Assembly: GCA_963765585.1 (NCBI GenBank)
Contig: CAVXXB010000008.1
Span: forward strand, 806,001-870,000
Direction: 5' to 3'
DNA: 64,000 nt
DNA from: CAVXXB01 sp963765585
GTDB lineage: Bacteria > Calditrichota > Calditrichia > JAJRVZ01
The translations under genes and the position numbers were made by a program. This document shows, in pieces, positions 37,385-45,297 of the stretch (its first letter is position 1; each line of letters opens with the position of its first letter). A model generated the notes under the pieces. The model was not told the DNA's origin and did no database searches. It saw only the letters and a list, made by a program, of their open reading frames with translations.

Positions 37385-37573
37385 ATGTATATAACTTCAA
37401 ATTGGAGCATAGAGCGTTTATTTACCTCTCTATTTGATAAGCACAAGGAGAAAGTAGTAAGTAATAGGAATTTAGATAAATTCATTAATCTAATTCTTAC
37501 AATTACATTTTTATTATCAGGATTTGATATTAATCTTCAATTAAGAAAATATCGACAGTCTTTGAAAATGTGA
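37385..37573 (+). CDS. Short hypothetical ORF in the tip array
   Basis: A 62-residue frame between tips A and B, with a hydrophobic stretch FINLILTITFLLSG in its middle. No family is recognised and no clear RBS is seen. It may be an immunity remnant or a chance frame in AT-rich DNA. Confidence 0.25.
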   Translation: MYITSNWSIERLFTSLFDKHKEKVVSNRNLDKFINLILTITFLLSGFDINLQLRKYRQSLKM

Positions 37574-37605
37574 AAATCAATTATCATTTTGAATGATGTT
37601 TTTAG

Positions 37606-38394
37606 CACCTATTCGGCGCTCGGTACTATGATCCTGTCGTTGGGAGATGGCATAATGTAGATCCTTTCCAAGATGTTGATCATCGAACAACACCATATCA
37701 TTATGCACATAATAATCCTGTAAGTAGAAATGATCCTGATGGAAATGCAGACTTTGGCACAGGTAAAAAACTTGCAAATATATCAAAGAGTATAATTGAC
37801 GATCCAAAATATTTTCCTGTAAAAAGTATTGAACCTGATATAATTGATGGATCCAGATATTGGGAATTGCCGGTTCTAAAAAATGAAATAACATATTGCA
37901 ATATTGCCACTCGAGATATTCTTAATAATGGTGGAGATCATTCGCTTGATAACATGCTAGCTAATGATATGTACGATTATTTATCTAATCAGAATAATGC
38001 AGTAAAAATAAATTATAATGATGCCGTATTTTATGCTAAACAGGGAATCACAATAATAATGGCTGTAAAAATGCCGGGCCATGGACATGTAGCGGTGGTC
38101 GCACCATATACTGCGAAATGGAACCATAATTGGCAAATGAATATTCCTCAAGTGTTTAATGCCGGGGATAAAAATGGTATCGGCTCGTTAAGCGTATTTT
38201 TTAGAAGCACGAATAAACCTGATGCATTTATCTTGCAAAGTGATCTTGATTCATTTAACTCCTCCCGACCATTCAAATCAAGGCATAAATCTAATAAACA
38301 AACAACTGTCACATGGAAAAAATGGATAACAAAATATAAATGGGGTATGGGTGATTCGCCTCAAGAAAAGTGGGATGAGATCAATGCAGATTAA
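37606..38394 (+). CDS. Displaced Rhs tip B with a cysteine-peptidase-like toxin domain
   Basis: Open from a TAG at 37603 through CACCTATTCGGCGCTCGGTA to 38394 without a break. It encodes the Rhs core end (GARYYDPVVGRWHNVDPF, PYHYAHNNPVSRNDPDGN), then a 210-residue tail. The tail has a Cys-Asn start (ITYCNIATRDIL), a Leu/Ala-Asn helix (ANDMYDYL) and a downstream His in PGHGHVAVVAP. This Cys/His plan resembles NlpC/P60- or CHAP-type peptidoglycan peptidases. There is no plausible start of its own, so it looks like a silent tip. The next gene overlaps its 3' end and has a signal peptide, as expected for immunity to a cell-wall toxin. Confidence 0.7.
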   Translation, partial: HLFGARYYDPVVGRWHNVDPFQDVDHRTTPYHYAHNNPVSRNDPDGNADFGTGKKLANISKSIIDDPKYFPVKSIEPDIIDGSRYWELPVLKNEITYCNIATRDILNNGGDHSLDNMLANDMYDYLSNQNNAVKINYNDAVFYAKQGITIIMAVKMPGHGHVAVVAPYTAKWNHNWQMNIPQVFNAGDKNGIGSLSVFFRSTNKPDAFILQSDLDSFNSSRPFKSRHKSNKQTTVTWKKWITKYKWGMGDSPQEKWDEINAD

Positions 38395-38953
38395 CCGAAA
38401 AGATGGATTGGTACTATATTTATTTACTCTACTAAGTTTGTTTGTCATGTATAATGGAGCATATTCTCAAGAATTAAAAATAAAATATAGAAATCAACTA
38501 TTTTGTCAAGTTGATGACTCGCTTTTTCAAATCAAAATACTAAGTTCAGACAGTAATTTTCAGGGTTATGCGGTGATAGATTCAATTAATGTTTTTATCG
38601 CATATCAAGATGAGACAAATGCTGAGGCATCTACAATCATATCAATGGTAGATATTCGTACTAGGAAGGAAAGTAAATTAACAGTACTATATGCTACTGG
38701 AGATTCTCAATTTGAATACAATCAAGAGAACGGTTTAGTAGTTTTCAATTTACTAGATGGAATATACATATTAAAGCTATTTGGATATGGAACGCATGCA
38801 AAATTAATCGATAATTATATGACACCAGAACGAATTATAAAGGAGGATGATTGTTATTTGCCGTTCTGGGTAGGTACGAAAAGGATCGGATATTTAGTAA
38901 TAACAAACGCGGATTCTAAGATACTGAAATATATTGATCTCGAAGATGGGTAA
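38375..38953 (+). CDS. Secreted protein after tip B, candidate immunity protein
   Basis: Starts inside the end of tip B (ATG at 38375, overlap about 20 bases) and encodes about 192 residues with a signal peptide (LVLYLFTLLSLFVMYNGAYSQ). The mature part is beta-rich with no family I recognise. Periplasmic localisation would match a peptidoglycan-cleaving toxin, which supports the immunity reading; this is inference from position and export signal. Confidence 0.6.
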   Translation: MRSMQINRKDGLVLYLFTLLSLFVMYNGAYSQELKIKYRNQLFCQVDDSLFQIKILSSDSNFQGYAVIDSINVFIAYQDETNAEASTIISMVDIRTRKESKLTVLYATGDSQFEYNQENGLVVFNLLDGIYILKLFGYGTHAKLIDNYMTPERIIKEDDCYLPFWVGTKRIGYLVITNADSKILKYIDLEDG

Positions 38954-39170
38954 TTAAGAAGACGCATTCATTTGCCGCTTTAAGTTTATTTTGAACAATT
39001 CTCTACAACAAATATTATTCTTTAGTAGATGAGAAATAATAATTATTCACCTTTGATATATCTGCAGAAAAGATCTTTTCTACATTTTTAGCAAATGTAT
39101 TGTCCCAACAATCAATTTACCCCACATGATTGCAGATTTCAAAACATTTTTATGCAAATAAAATCTTGGG

Positions 39171-39677
39171 GTGAATATGCAGAACCTTGAGGCATTTTCT
39201 TTTTCAAATGATAACAATAACTCTTTAAAGCAGCAATTTATTTTCTGGATGGAGTATCAGGGCTGGAGTAAGCGAACCATTGAATCCTACAACAATAGTA
39301 TCCAGCAATTTATTGATTTCATAAAACCGGAACCGGGTTGGCAATCTCTCGCGAAAATTAAGCCACATACTATTTATAAATATCAGCATGAGTTATTTAA
39401 CCGCAGATTAAAGTCAGGTCGTTCAATATCTCTCGCCACAATGCACACAAATCTCGTAGCAGTAAGGTCCTTTTTAAATTTCTTGTACTTAAATAAAAAA
39501 TTAAATATTGATCCTCAGACTGTAATCAAATTACCGCTCAAGCGTCAACCATTACCTAAAAATATTATAAACGAGGATCAGGTTTCAGATCTCCTGGCGA
39601 AGTCATCTGCCAATGATCCCTTGAGTCTAAGAAAGAGAGATGTTCTTGAATTGTTATACGCCAGTGTTATAATTTGA
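39171..39677 (+). pseudogene. Truncated tyrosine recombinase
   Basis: The 168 residues cover the N-terminal SAM-like core-binding domain (GWSKRTIESYNNSIQQFIDF, VAVRSFLNFLYLNKKL) and the first catalytic-domain strand (RDVLELLYASVI). They end exactly where the first catalytic Arg (usually ASGxR) should follow. None of the R-K-H-R-H-Y residues is present, so it cannot recombine. It sits between Rhs tip B and a toxin-antitoxin pair and is likely a decayed integrase of the island. Confidence 0.8.
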
Positions 39678-39735
39678 TTTAGATATTTTCTATACGTATA
39701 TTTTAATTAAACATACGTATGGAGTATTGTCAGTC

Positions 39736-39961
39736 ATGAGAACAAAACTTACCTTATCAGTTGATAAGAACTTAGTACCTAAAAGTAGAGCTTTATGCCC
39801 GTCGAATTGGAAAATCCGTTTCCCAGTTAGTGGAAGAATTACTAAAAGAAAAAATTGCCGAAAGTGAAACGAGTTTCTCAAAAAAATGGCGTGGTAAATT
39901 CAAATTAAATGAAAAAGATGATTCCCGATATAGTAAATTAAATGATCGATATTTATCATGA
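39736..39961 (+). CDS. DUF6364-like antitoxin, frameshifted
   Basis: The first frame begins MRTKLTLSVDKNLVPK, a ribbon-helix-helix start typical of DUF6364 antitoxins. The body continues one base away as LYARRIGKSVSQLVEELLKE, followed by a C-terminal toxin-binding tail ending RYLS. The break lies near 39779-39786. Its stop overlaps the PIN toxin start by ATGA, the usual antitoxin-toxin arrangement. Confidence 0.7.
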
Positions 39962-40376
39962 TCATATTGCTGGATACAGATGTTCTTATTGATATCGCAT
40001 TGAATCGCATGCCTCATGCAGAGCATTCTGCAAAGTTACTTGATGCTACGCAAGCCGGAGACATCCAATCCTGGATAGCCTGGCATTCTCTCGCAAATTT
40101 TTATTATATTGTTTCTTCAGAAAGTCAGCATAAATTACTATCCAATTCATTGATGAATTGTTAAAATTTACAAAAGTTGCCGAAACTAAAACCGCAGATG
40201 CCTTGTTTGCAGTTAGACTAAACATATCTGATTTTGAAGATGCGTTACAAATAGCGGCAGCAATGTCCTGTAAAGCCCAGTATATATTAACCAGAAATAT
40301 AAAGCACTATAAACGAAGTCCAATCCCAGCATTTAAACCAGTGGATTTTCTAAAATCCACATTAAGAATCTGTTAA
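39958..40376 (+). CDS. PIN-domain toxin, frameshifted
   Basis: The first frame has LLDTDVLIDIAL (first PIN Asp) and WHSLANFYYIV; the second frame resumes as FIDELLKFTKV and contains SDFEDALQIAAA (acidic PIN cluster) and LTRNIKHYKRS. One base near 40142-40150 separates them. PIN toxins are Mg-dependent RNases. It is paired with the DUF6364-like antitoxin just upstream. Confidence 0.75.
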
Positions 40377-40390
40377 ATTTATTTCAGGGA

Positions 40391-40468
40391 TTTATGCCAT
40401 TCTTTGTTCTTTGAGAACAATGGCACCTATCGCCAAATAGGTGCTAATCAGATTGTATGGGCATAAAT
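40391..40468. other. Nested stem-loop element containing a tip-junction remnant
   Basis: An outer inverted repeat ATTTATGCC / GGCATAAAT encloses two hairpins, TTGTTC-TTTGA-GAACAA and GCACCTAT-CGCCAA-ATAGGTGC. On the minus strand the second hairpin reads ATTAGCACCTATTTGGCG, 17 of 18 bases identical to the junction that opens Rhs tip D. It may be a recombination remnant or a structured RNA; no gene lies in it. Confidence 0.45.
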
Positions 40469-40491
40469 TTTCAAAGAGCAGATTAAAAATA

Positions 40492-40763
40492 TTAATCATA
40501 TACATCTTTATGATGTCTGATGCGCGTTATAATTATTATATTCTCAGTTAGATGTAGTCGTATACAATTCGATAAGCACCAACACGTAATCGATAATAAT
40601 CATTTTTTCCCTTTAATTTCTTTACCCCCTTTGGAAGGGGATCTAAAGAAAGTAAGTCGATTTTATCTATAATTCGTTTTTTGATTTCAAGTGGAAGGTT
40701 ACGGAATTCTTTTGCAGCAGTTGATTTGAATTGAATGTCAAAAATATCGGATTTACTACTCAT
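40492..40763 (-). CDS. RelE/ParE-type toxin, frameshifted
   Basis: The main frame (MSSKSDIFDIQFKSTAAKEF to YRIVYDY) is a RelE-fold toxin ending early. One base further, the frame ENIIIITRIRHHKDVYD supplies the missing last strand, ending at 40492. The break at about 40550-40556 would be mended by one C (TAC-CAT-CTA). RelE toxins cleave ribosome-bound mRNA. The start overlaps the stop of the upstream antitoxin. Confidence 0.8.
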
Positions 40764-40943
40764 CAGGAAGAAAGTGCTTCTTTTTTTAACTTGTTCCAGG
40801 AGATGTTTGGCTCGTCGTGGCGTGATTCTGAGATGAGAATATCATAAAAATCTTCCCAGTATTCACCCCACTTTTCGAGGTCAAGTATGACGCTTTTTTT
40901 TCTTGCCTCGATCATCTATCACATACTGTATTCCTTTTAGCAT
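40763..40943 (-). CDS. Antitoxin partner of RelE, frameshifted
   Basis: Starts MLKGIQYVIDDRGKKK at 40943 with AAGGA 7 bases upstream, and continues after an eight-A homopolymer in the next frame as VILDLEKWGEYWEDFYDILI, ending at the TGA that overlaps the toxin ATG (TGATG). The V-x-D-x-x-G-K-x-x-x-V-x-L/I pattern is that of Phd/YefM-like or related antitoxins. The homopolymer makes a sequencing indel very likely. Confidence 0.65.
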
Positions 40944-41159
40944 AATATATCCTTTAAAAATAATTATAGAATAAATATAAATACGGAAGCGCTTAGATAC
41001 AATTAATTTAATTTTAGACTTAATCGGGGATTTATCTGCAGGCTAAATCAGGATTTCCCAGAAAAAACCTACATTGCTTGCCGGTTCTGATAAAATAGAA
41101 TAAAGCCCATGAATAAGCATGGGTAAATAATTAAATTTTTGAATTGCATATTTTGTAGT

Positions 41160-41678
41160 TTAAAACGTGAAACTCAGTTTATTTGATTTAACTTTCTTTT
41201 TCCAAATAGGATATTTTCGATTTTTGTCATCGAATTCATAATCAATAAATCTACTTTAATATTCTAACCATAATTCGTAAGTTTCTCCTTTTGAAAATTA
41301 AATATCATATAAATCTTCAAAATCAATGGAATCTTTGTATACTTGTCCCGGTTTAAGATCTATAAAAAAAGAATCATTAAATAAATAATCATACGCAACA
41401 GGTCTATTTCTATTTACTTCTTCTTTGCTGTTTTTTTGTTTCAGCATTAACTTTGGATTACCATTATCACCCGATGGTGTGATTTTTTCAACTGCAAATG
41501 TTGAATCTGATAAATTTTTAAGTTCGATTTTTATTCTAAAATGATCTTTACTAAAAAACCAAAAACCAGTCTGATATGGTGTTTCATCTTGAAAAGAAAC
41601 TTTTAACATTAAACTATTGGTATTTGAATATAACATAGTAAACATTATCAAGGTTAAAAATATAATTCTTTTCATCAT
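41160..41678 (-). pseudogene. Secreted inhibitor-like protein after tip C, candidate immunity gene (broken)
   Basis: Begins with a signal peptide (MMKRIIFLTLIMFTMLYSNT) followed by a beta-sandwich-like region (FRIKIELKNLSDSTFAV) and is open to 41298. Adjacent frames extend it: FSKGETYELWLEY, an in-frame TAA, then FIDYEFDDKNRKYPIWKKK to a stop at 41160. The beta-sandwich resembles BsuPI/intracellular protease-inhibitor style domains, which would suit immunity to the metalloprotease-like tip C just upstream. At least one frameshift plus a stop must be mended for a full protein. Confidence 0.55.
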
Positions 41679-41692
41679 ATTTTGTACCTTTC

Positions 41693-42341
41693 TTATTTGT
41701 CTTTGTCTTCTTCATTATATGATTTTTGTAATTCTTCACTATGCTTCTTATTGAAATCTCTTCTTTTTGTACCGACATCCGATTGTTTTACTTTAGCGTC
41801 CATTACTGAACCATCAGGCGGATTTGAGTGTTTGATCTCTGATTTACTAGGCATGTCCTGCTTCGTGAGTTCCAACATTACTGGCCGCAGTGGCTTTTTC
41901 ATCTATAGGAGTATTCGGATCATCGTTTGGAAGGGCTTGTTCATAAACATCAGCTTCTCCTAAACCATACGCTGCTCTTCCTCCAGCAGTTCCTTTTTGT
42001 GGATCACCTTCATTGTTAAATTTAATATCAATATTGTCACCAACTCCTGCACCTATTATATTTCTGTGGAACCAGCCTGCGGTTTTAACATTTACATCAC
42101 TCACACCAGCATTGGTAAAAGATGTAGCAATATCGTTACTTATTATTTTTTGTTGATCTTGTGTTAAACTAGAATTGTTAAACCACAAATAAATATCAAC
42201 TAAACCGGTAGGATCAATAAAAACGAGTGGATTATTTCTTGCATAATTATATGGTGTTAGCCCAGGCCGTTTGTTTGCCAGAGGATCAACACTCAACCAT
42301 CTCCCTACTTCAGGGTCGTAGTACCGAGCGCCGAATAGGTG
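41693..42341 (-). pseudogene. Displaced Rhs tip C with metalloprotease-like toxin domain (frameshifted)
   Basis: Opens with CACCTATTCGGCGCTCGGTA, then the Rhs core end (GARYYDPEVGRWLSVDPL, PYNYARNNPLVFIDPTG). The tail has the zinc motif THEAGHA, where the frame stops at 41847. One base away the next frame reads EIKHSNPPDGSVMDA, an H-S-x-x-x-x-x-S-V-M segment like the third His and Met-turn of metzincin peptidases. The distance between HExxH and the third His is a few residues longer than in matrixins. No start codon or RBS of its own is visible. Confidence 0.65.
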
Positions 42342-42428
42342 TTATATCTAATATCAATCAATATAAATGAAAAAAGCCCAGTGAAACCAGGCTTTAAAAC
42401 ATAACAATTAACATTCCTTATGCATACA

Positions 42429-42629
42429 TTAATCGGCCTTTTGGCATAGGTATCGGATCTCCATATTCCTGAGTGTATCAATCCAAAGAGATATAGCATC
42501 TTTAATATTGGATAACGCATCATCATAATCTTTTCCATGTGCCATGCAGCCTGGAAGTTCAGGTACCTCAGCAATAAATATATTATCTTCATCATTCCAA
42601 TGAATAATTATTTCATATCGAAAGTTCAT
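42429..42629 (-). CDS. hicB: HicB-type antitoxin
   Basis: A 66-residue HicB core domain with the motif pattern IHWNDEDNIFIAEVPELPGC and a final helix (DALSNIKDAISLWIDTL). HicB folds like a degraded RNase H and binds HicA. It overlaps the upstream hicA by ATGA. No DNA-binding C-terminal domain is present, as in the shorter HicB class. Confidence 0.88.
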   Translation of the reverse strand: MNFRYEIIIHWNDEDNIFIAEVPELPGCMAHGKDYDDALSNIKDAISLWIDTLRNMEIRYLCQKAD

Positions 42630-42875
42630 CTTGACCCCAATTTATATTTTAATAGAATATTTCTCACTTGTTTAACCTGGTATGCCTTAGCTTTTGTTCC
42701 ATCATGCTGAAGATTTATCCGTTCAAGAACATCCTCTCTTCTGAATATATGGTGGCTCCCGCGAATACGTTCGTCAAAACCTATATTTAAGCAATGTACA
42801 CAAATCGTTAAATTCGATATTTTTATCTGAAAGGCCGTCTATAATCGTACGAACAAGTTTTTCTTTTTGGCTCAT
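42626..42875 (-). CDS. hicA: HicA-type mRNA interferase, frameshifted
   Basis: Starts MSQKEKLVRTIIDGLSDKN at 42875 and stops after LLKYRF. One base off, the frame continues LNIGFDERIRGSHHIFRRED, with the HicA catalytic His in GSHHIF, and ends at 42626 inside the hicB start. The break lies near 42786-42795. HicA is a double-stranded-RNA-binding-fold toxin that cleaves mRNA. The gene order hicA-hicB is the usual one. Confidence 0.8.
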
Positions 42876-42918
42876 AGTAACCAGAATATATTATAAAAAG
42901 TGTCGGTTTGCAATCTAT

Positions 42919-43041
42919 CTAGCAGATAGGATTTTTAAGTGCATAATTATATGGGGAGACGGACGCAGACTTTTCTGCTACAGGATCAATTGATAGGAAT
43001 CTCCCTACCACTGGATCAATGTCCCGAGCGCCGAATAGGTG
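42919..43041 (-). pseudogene. Displaced Rhs tip D, core end only
   Basis: Opens with TTAGCACCTATTCGGCGCTC and encodes GARDIDPVVGRFLSIDPVAE ... PYNYALKNPIC, then a stop. It has the Rhs core end but no toxin tail; hicAB follows directly. It is a truncated tip whose toxin part has been lost or replaced by the toxin-antitoxin pair. Confidence 0.75.
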
Positions 43042-43120
43042 CTAATAAATTTAAGATATGTCTAATTTTCATTTCTGTTAATAAAATATATTTGTATCTA
43101 TAGTTAGAAATATATAATAT

Positions 43121-43363
43121 TTAAATTATTTTTAGTATTCTAAATAAGAAAAACAATGTACCCAATATGGTTATTAGGATTCCTAATTTTTGTCTAAAGA
43201 TTATTATTTTTTGCTGTTTAATTTTTTCTTTCTCATCATATTGTTCAACGTTATAGGTTTTATACCACCACTTTCGTAAAGATTGATAAAATATTATCAA
43301 ACTCAAACTAAGGCAAAATAAAATTACCATTAATAACAGATTAAGATTATTCTGTTCCACCAT
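43121..43363 (-). CDS. Two-helix membrane protein after tip E, candidate immunity
   Basis: An 80-residue protein with two hydrophobic helices (LLLMVILFCLSLSLIIFY and LGILITILGTLFFLFRI) around a basic, Lys/Glu-rich loop. It overlaps the end of tip E by 17 bases. The same plan is seen after tip A, so a membrane-located immunity protein against membrane-active tips is a reasonable guess. No family is recognised. Confidence 0.6.
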   Translation of the reverse strand: MVEQNNLNLLLMVILFCLSLSLIIFYQSLRKWWYKTYNVEQYDEKEKIKQQKIIIFRQKLGILITILGTLFFLFRILKII

Positions 43364-43981
43364 TTTCCTCTTTATTCTTTTCTTCCTCTTCTGCGGTACT
43401 ATCTATAATTTTATCTACAATTTCGCCTGTTGCAGCGCCGACTAAACCTTCAGCTCCAGGGATAGCAATGCTGACTCCTGTTCCAACAACATCGCCAACT
43501 ATGTCATTCATAGAAAAGTAATTACCTCCCACGGCAGTATTTACAGGCTTTGCATGTAACTGCAACACCTTTAATCGCAAGAGCAGGTAAGGCAACTTTC
43601 GGGGCTGCTGGTCCTGAAAAGGGTGCAATATAAGCTAATCCTTTTGAAGTTGTTTCAGCTAAAGGTGCAATTTCAGCAGTAGTTATAATTGTAGTCTTCT
43701 CCAGCTACTTCATTTGCCGCTTCTATTGGTTCTACAACATTCATTTCAAAGGAAGAACTAAATTGCCTTTTTAGTTCATTAACTACACTTTTTCCTGTAG
43801 GCCAATCCACATATCCATCAGGATCAAATCTATTTAATGGATTATTTCTAACATAGGTATAAGGTGATAAGTTATATAACTCATTTTGCATAATCTTTTG
43901 TGGGCTCCAGTTTATGAGGGCAGGATCTATGGTTAGCCACCTTCCAATAGCCGGGTCATAGTACCTAGCGCCGAATAAGTA
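43347..43981 (-). pseudogene. Displaced Rhs tip E, Gly/Ala-rich toxin-like tail (two frameshifts)
   Basis: The junction reads TACTTATTCGGCGCTAGGTA. The core end is GARYYDPAIGRWLTIDPAL, PYTYVRNNPLNRFDPDG; the tail begins VDWPTGKSVVNELK. The frame changes near 43690 (to TTIITTAEIAPLAETT) and again near 43555 (to AKPVNTAVGGNYFSMND), ending in an acidic EEEEKNKEENGG tail at 43347. Like tip A it is rich in small hydrophobic residues and is followed by a two-helix membrane gene. It has no start of its own. Confidence 0.7.
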
Positions 43982-44019
43982 CCACTATATGTCATCCTAT
44001 GAAATTAAATATTATTCCT

Positions 44020-44415
44020 CTACTCAACAACTGCCACTAATCCAAGATTCTCGATAAGAACATTAAAGTCTCTATCTGAATACAATAATCTCAGGCCATT
44101 TTCTATAGAGTAGGTGGCAATAATAATATCAATAGTTTTGCGAACGGTTAAACCTTTTTTGCGCAATACACTGTAATTTTCGGCAGATTTTATAGCAATT
44201 TCCTTACCGATTATATTTATAATGGGAAATTTTTCCATCAACCTGAGCGCCAGCGCAAAATCACGATCCGATTTGAATCCCTGCAACACCTCTGTTAAAA
44301 TGATATCACCAACTATTATCTCCTGTTGCCCCAAAGCATTGTTTAAGTAATCAGTTTGCTTCGAAGAAACACCATTAAAATAATCAATCCATACAGAACT
44401 GTCGACCAGAATCAT
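44020..44415 (-). CDS. vapC: VapC-type PIN toxin
   Basis: A complete 131-residue PIN domain: ILVDSSVWIDYFNG (first Asp), the Glu in ILTEVLQG, and the acidic cluster KTIDIIIATYSIENG followed by SDRDF. VapC toxins cut tRNA or rRNA with Mg2+. It overlaps the upstream vapB by 4 bases. This is one of the few intact toxin genes of the island. Confidence 0.9.
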   Translation of the reverse strand: MILVDSSVWIDYFNGVSSKQTDYLNNALGQQEIIVGDIILTEVLQGFKSDRDFALALRLMEKFPIINIIGKEIAIKSAENYSVLRKKGLTVRKTIDIIIATYSIENGLRLLYSDRDFNVLIENLGLVAVVE

Positions 44416-44606
44416 TGATCCGTTCTCATTTCATCAAGATCACCGTCCCAGGATAGTTTACCGCGATATTTCTTAACTTGCTCCTGTTTTTTGAGTCTGA
44501 TTATTAATCTCAAACCTGCTTCGACAGCCTCCCTCTTTGTTATAAAATTACCCAATATTAATGCTTCACTCATGATTTTATCATCAATTACTATATTTGT
44601 TCTCAC
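44412..44606 (-). CDS. vapB: VapB-type antitoxin
   Basis: Starts with GTG at 44606 (VRTNIVIDDKIMSEAL), with AGGAGG 4-5 bases upstream; the longer frame has no RBS. The ribbon-helix-helix N-terminus, the TKREAVEAGLRLII helix and the WDGDLDEMR tail are the VapB pattern seen with PIN toxins. Translationally coupled to vapC. Confidence 0.88.
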   Translation of the reverse strand: MRTNIVIDDKIMSEALILGNFITKREAVEAGLRLIIRLKKQEQVKKYRGKLSWDGDLDEMRTDQ

Positions 44607-44780
44607 CCGTCCTCCTGATGTGTATATTTTTAACAAATATACACACCAATATGTGAAAATCAAATTTATTTCTGTATGCTGGGAATTTTTAGATATTTTA
44701 TCAGTGATTGAATTAAGAGATCGAGCACGATGAAGACCTACAAGACTATATCTTCAAAAAAAATAATTATTAATTGCTGA

Positions 44781-44970
44781 TTATTTAAGGATGTTGAACA
44801 GAGTATGTTTTGCAGCCTGTTTATCAAATGTGCCGGTAGATTTACATCCGTTTTTACTATTGGTGATCGAAATCAAATAATCCGCAAAATCAGCATCACC
44901 AACTGAATATGCATCCAGTGCCTGCCATATACTTTCGGAATCATAAATCTTTGCGAATCTCGTTTAATCC
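44781..44970 (-). pseudogene. PIN-domain toxin fragment
   Basis: A frame on the minus strand encodes RFAKIYDSESIWQALDAY and GDADFADYLISITNSKNGC, then TFDKQAAK, the C-terminal third of a PIN domain (acidic DFAD, TFD cluster). It is cut off by a stop upstream, so the N-terminal part with the first Asp is missing. It is a decayed toxin gene at the end of the island. Confidence 0.7.
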
Positions 44971-45095
44971 TTAACGATCTTAGCGGTACAGAAAATAATG
45001 CCCATAGATCTATGATACATTTATTCTGTTTGCAACTATCGATTGATTAATAACACGAGATAAATATGTAGAGATTATAAGCGGGGTAAAATAGA

Positions 45096-45119
45096 AAAAC
45101 CGGTAAAAATACCGGTTTT
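45096..45119 (-). terminator. Rho-independent terminator after rpmG
   Basis: A perfect 10-bp stem AAAACCGGTA / TACCGGTTTT with a 4-base loop. On the minus strand it overlaps the rpmG stop codon and is followed by TTTTTC. It ends the DUF4295-like/rpmB/rpmG operon. Confidence 0.85.
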
Positions 45120-45282
45120 ATTTTTCTTCTTTGAAATCGACGTGTTTTCTGACGACGGGATCATATTTTTTGATCAACATGCGGTCAGTGGTATTTCTTT
45201 TATTTTTACTTGTTGTGTAAAAATAAGCGCTTTCAGTGCTGCGCAGTTTTATATTTTCCCGCGCTCCAGTTTTTTTAGCCAT
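45118..45282 (-). CDS. rpmG: 50S ribosomal protein L33
   Basis: A 54-residue protein MAKKTGARENIKLRS ending VRKHVDFKEEK, the L33 pattern with SAYFYTTSKNKRNT. The four Cys found in some L33 proteins are absent, so it is the zinc-independent type. It follows rpmB by 15 bases and ends in the terminator stem. Confidence 0.95.
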   Translation of the reverse strand: MAKKTGARENIKLRSTESAYFYTTSKNKRNTTDRMLIKKYDPVVRKHVDFKEEK

Positions 45283-45297
45283 GCGTGAACTCCCTTC

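Noticed and set aside
40391..43981. Integron attC sites at the Rhs tip junctions
   Set aside because: The junction lacks paired RYYYAAC/GTTRRRY core sites, and no integron integrase is present; homology to the Rhs core coding sequence explains the shared bases.
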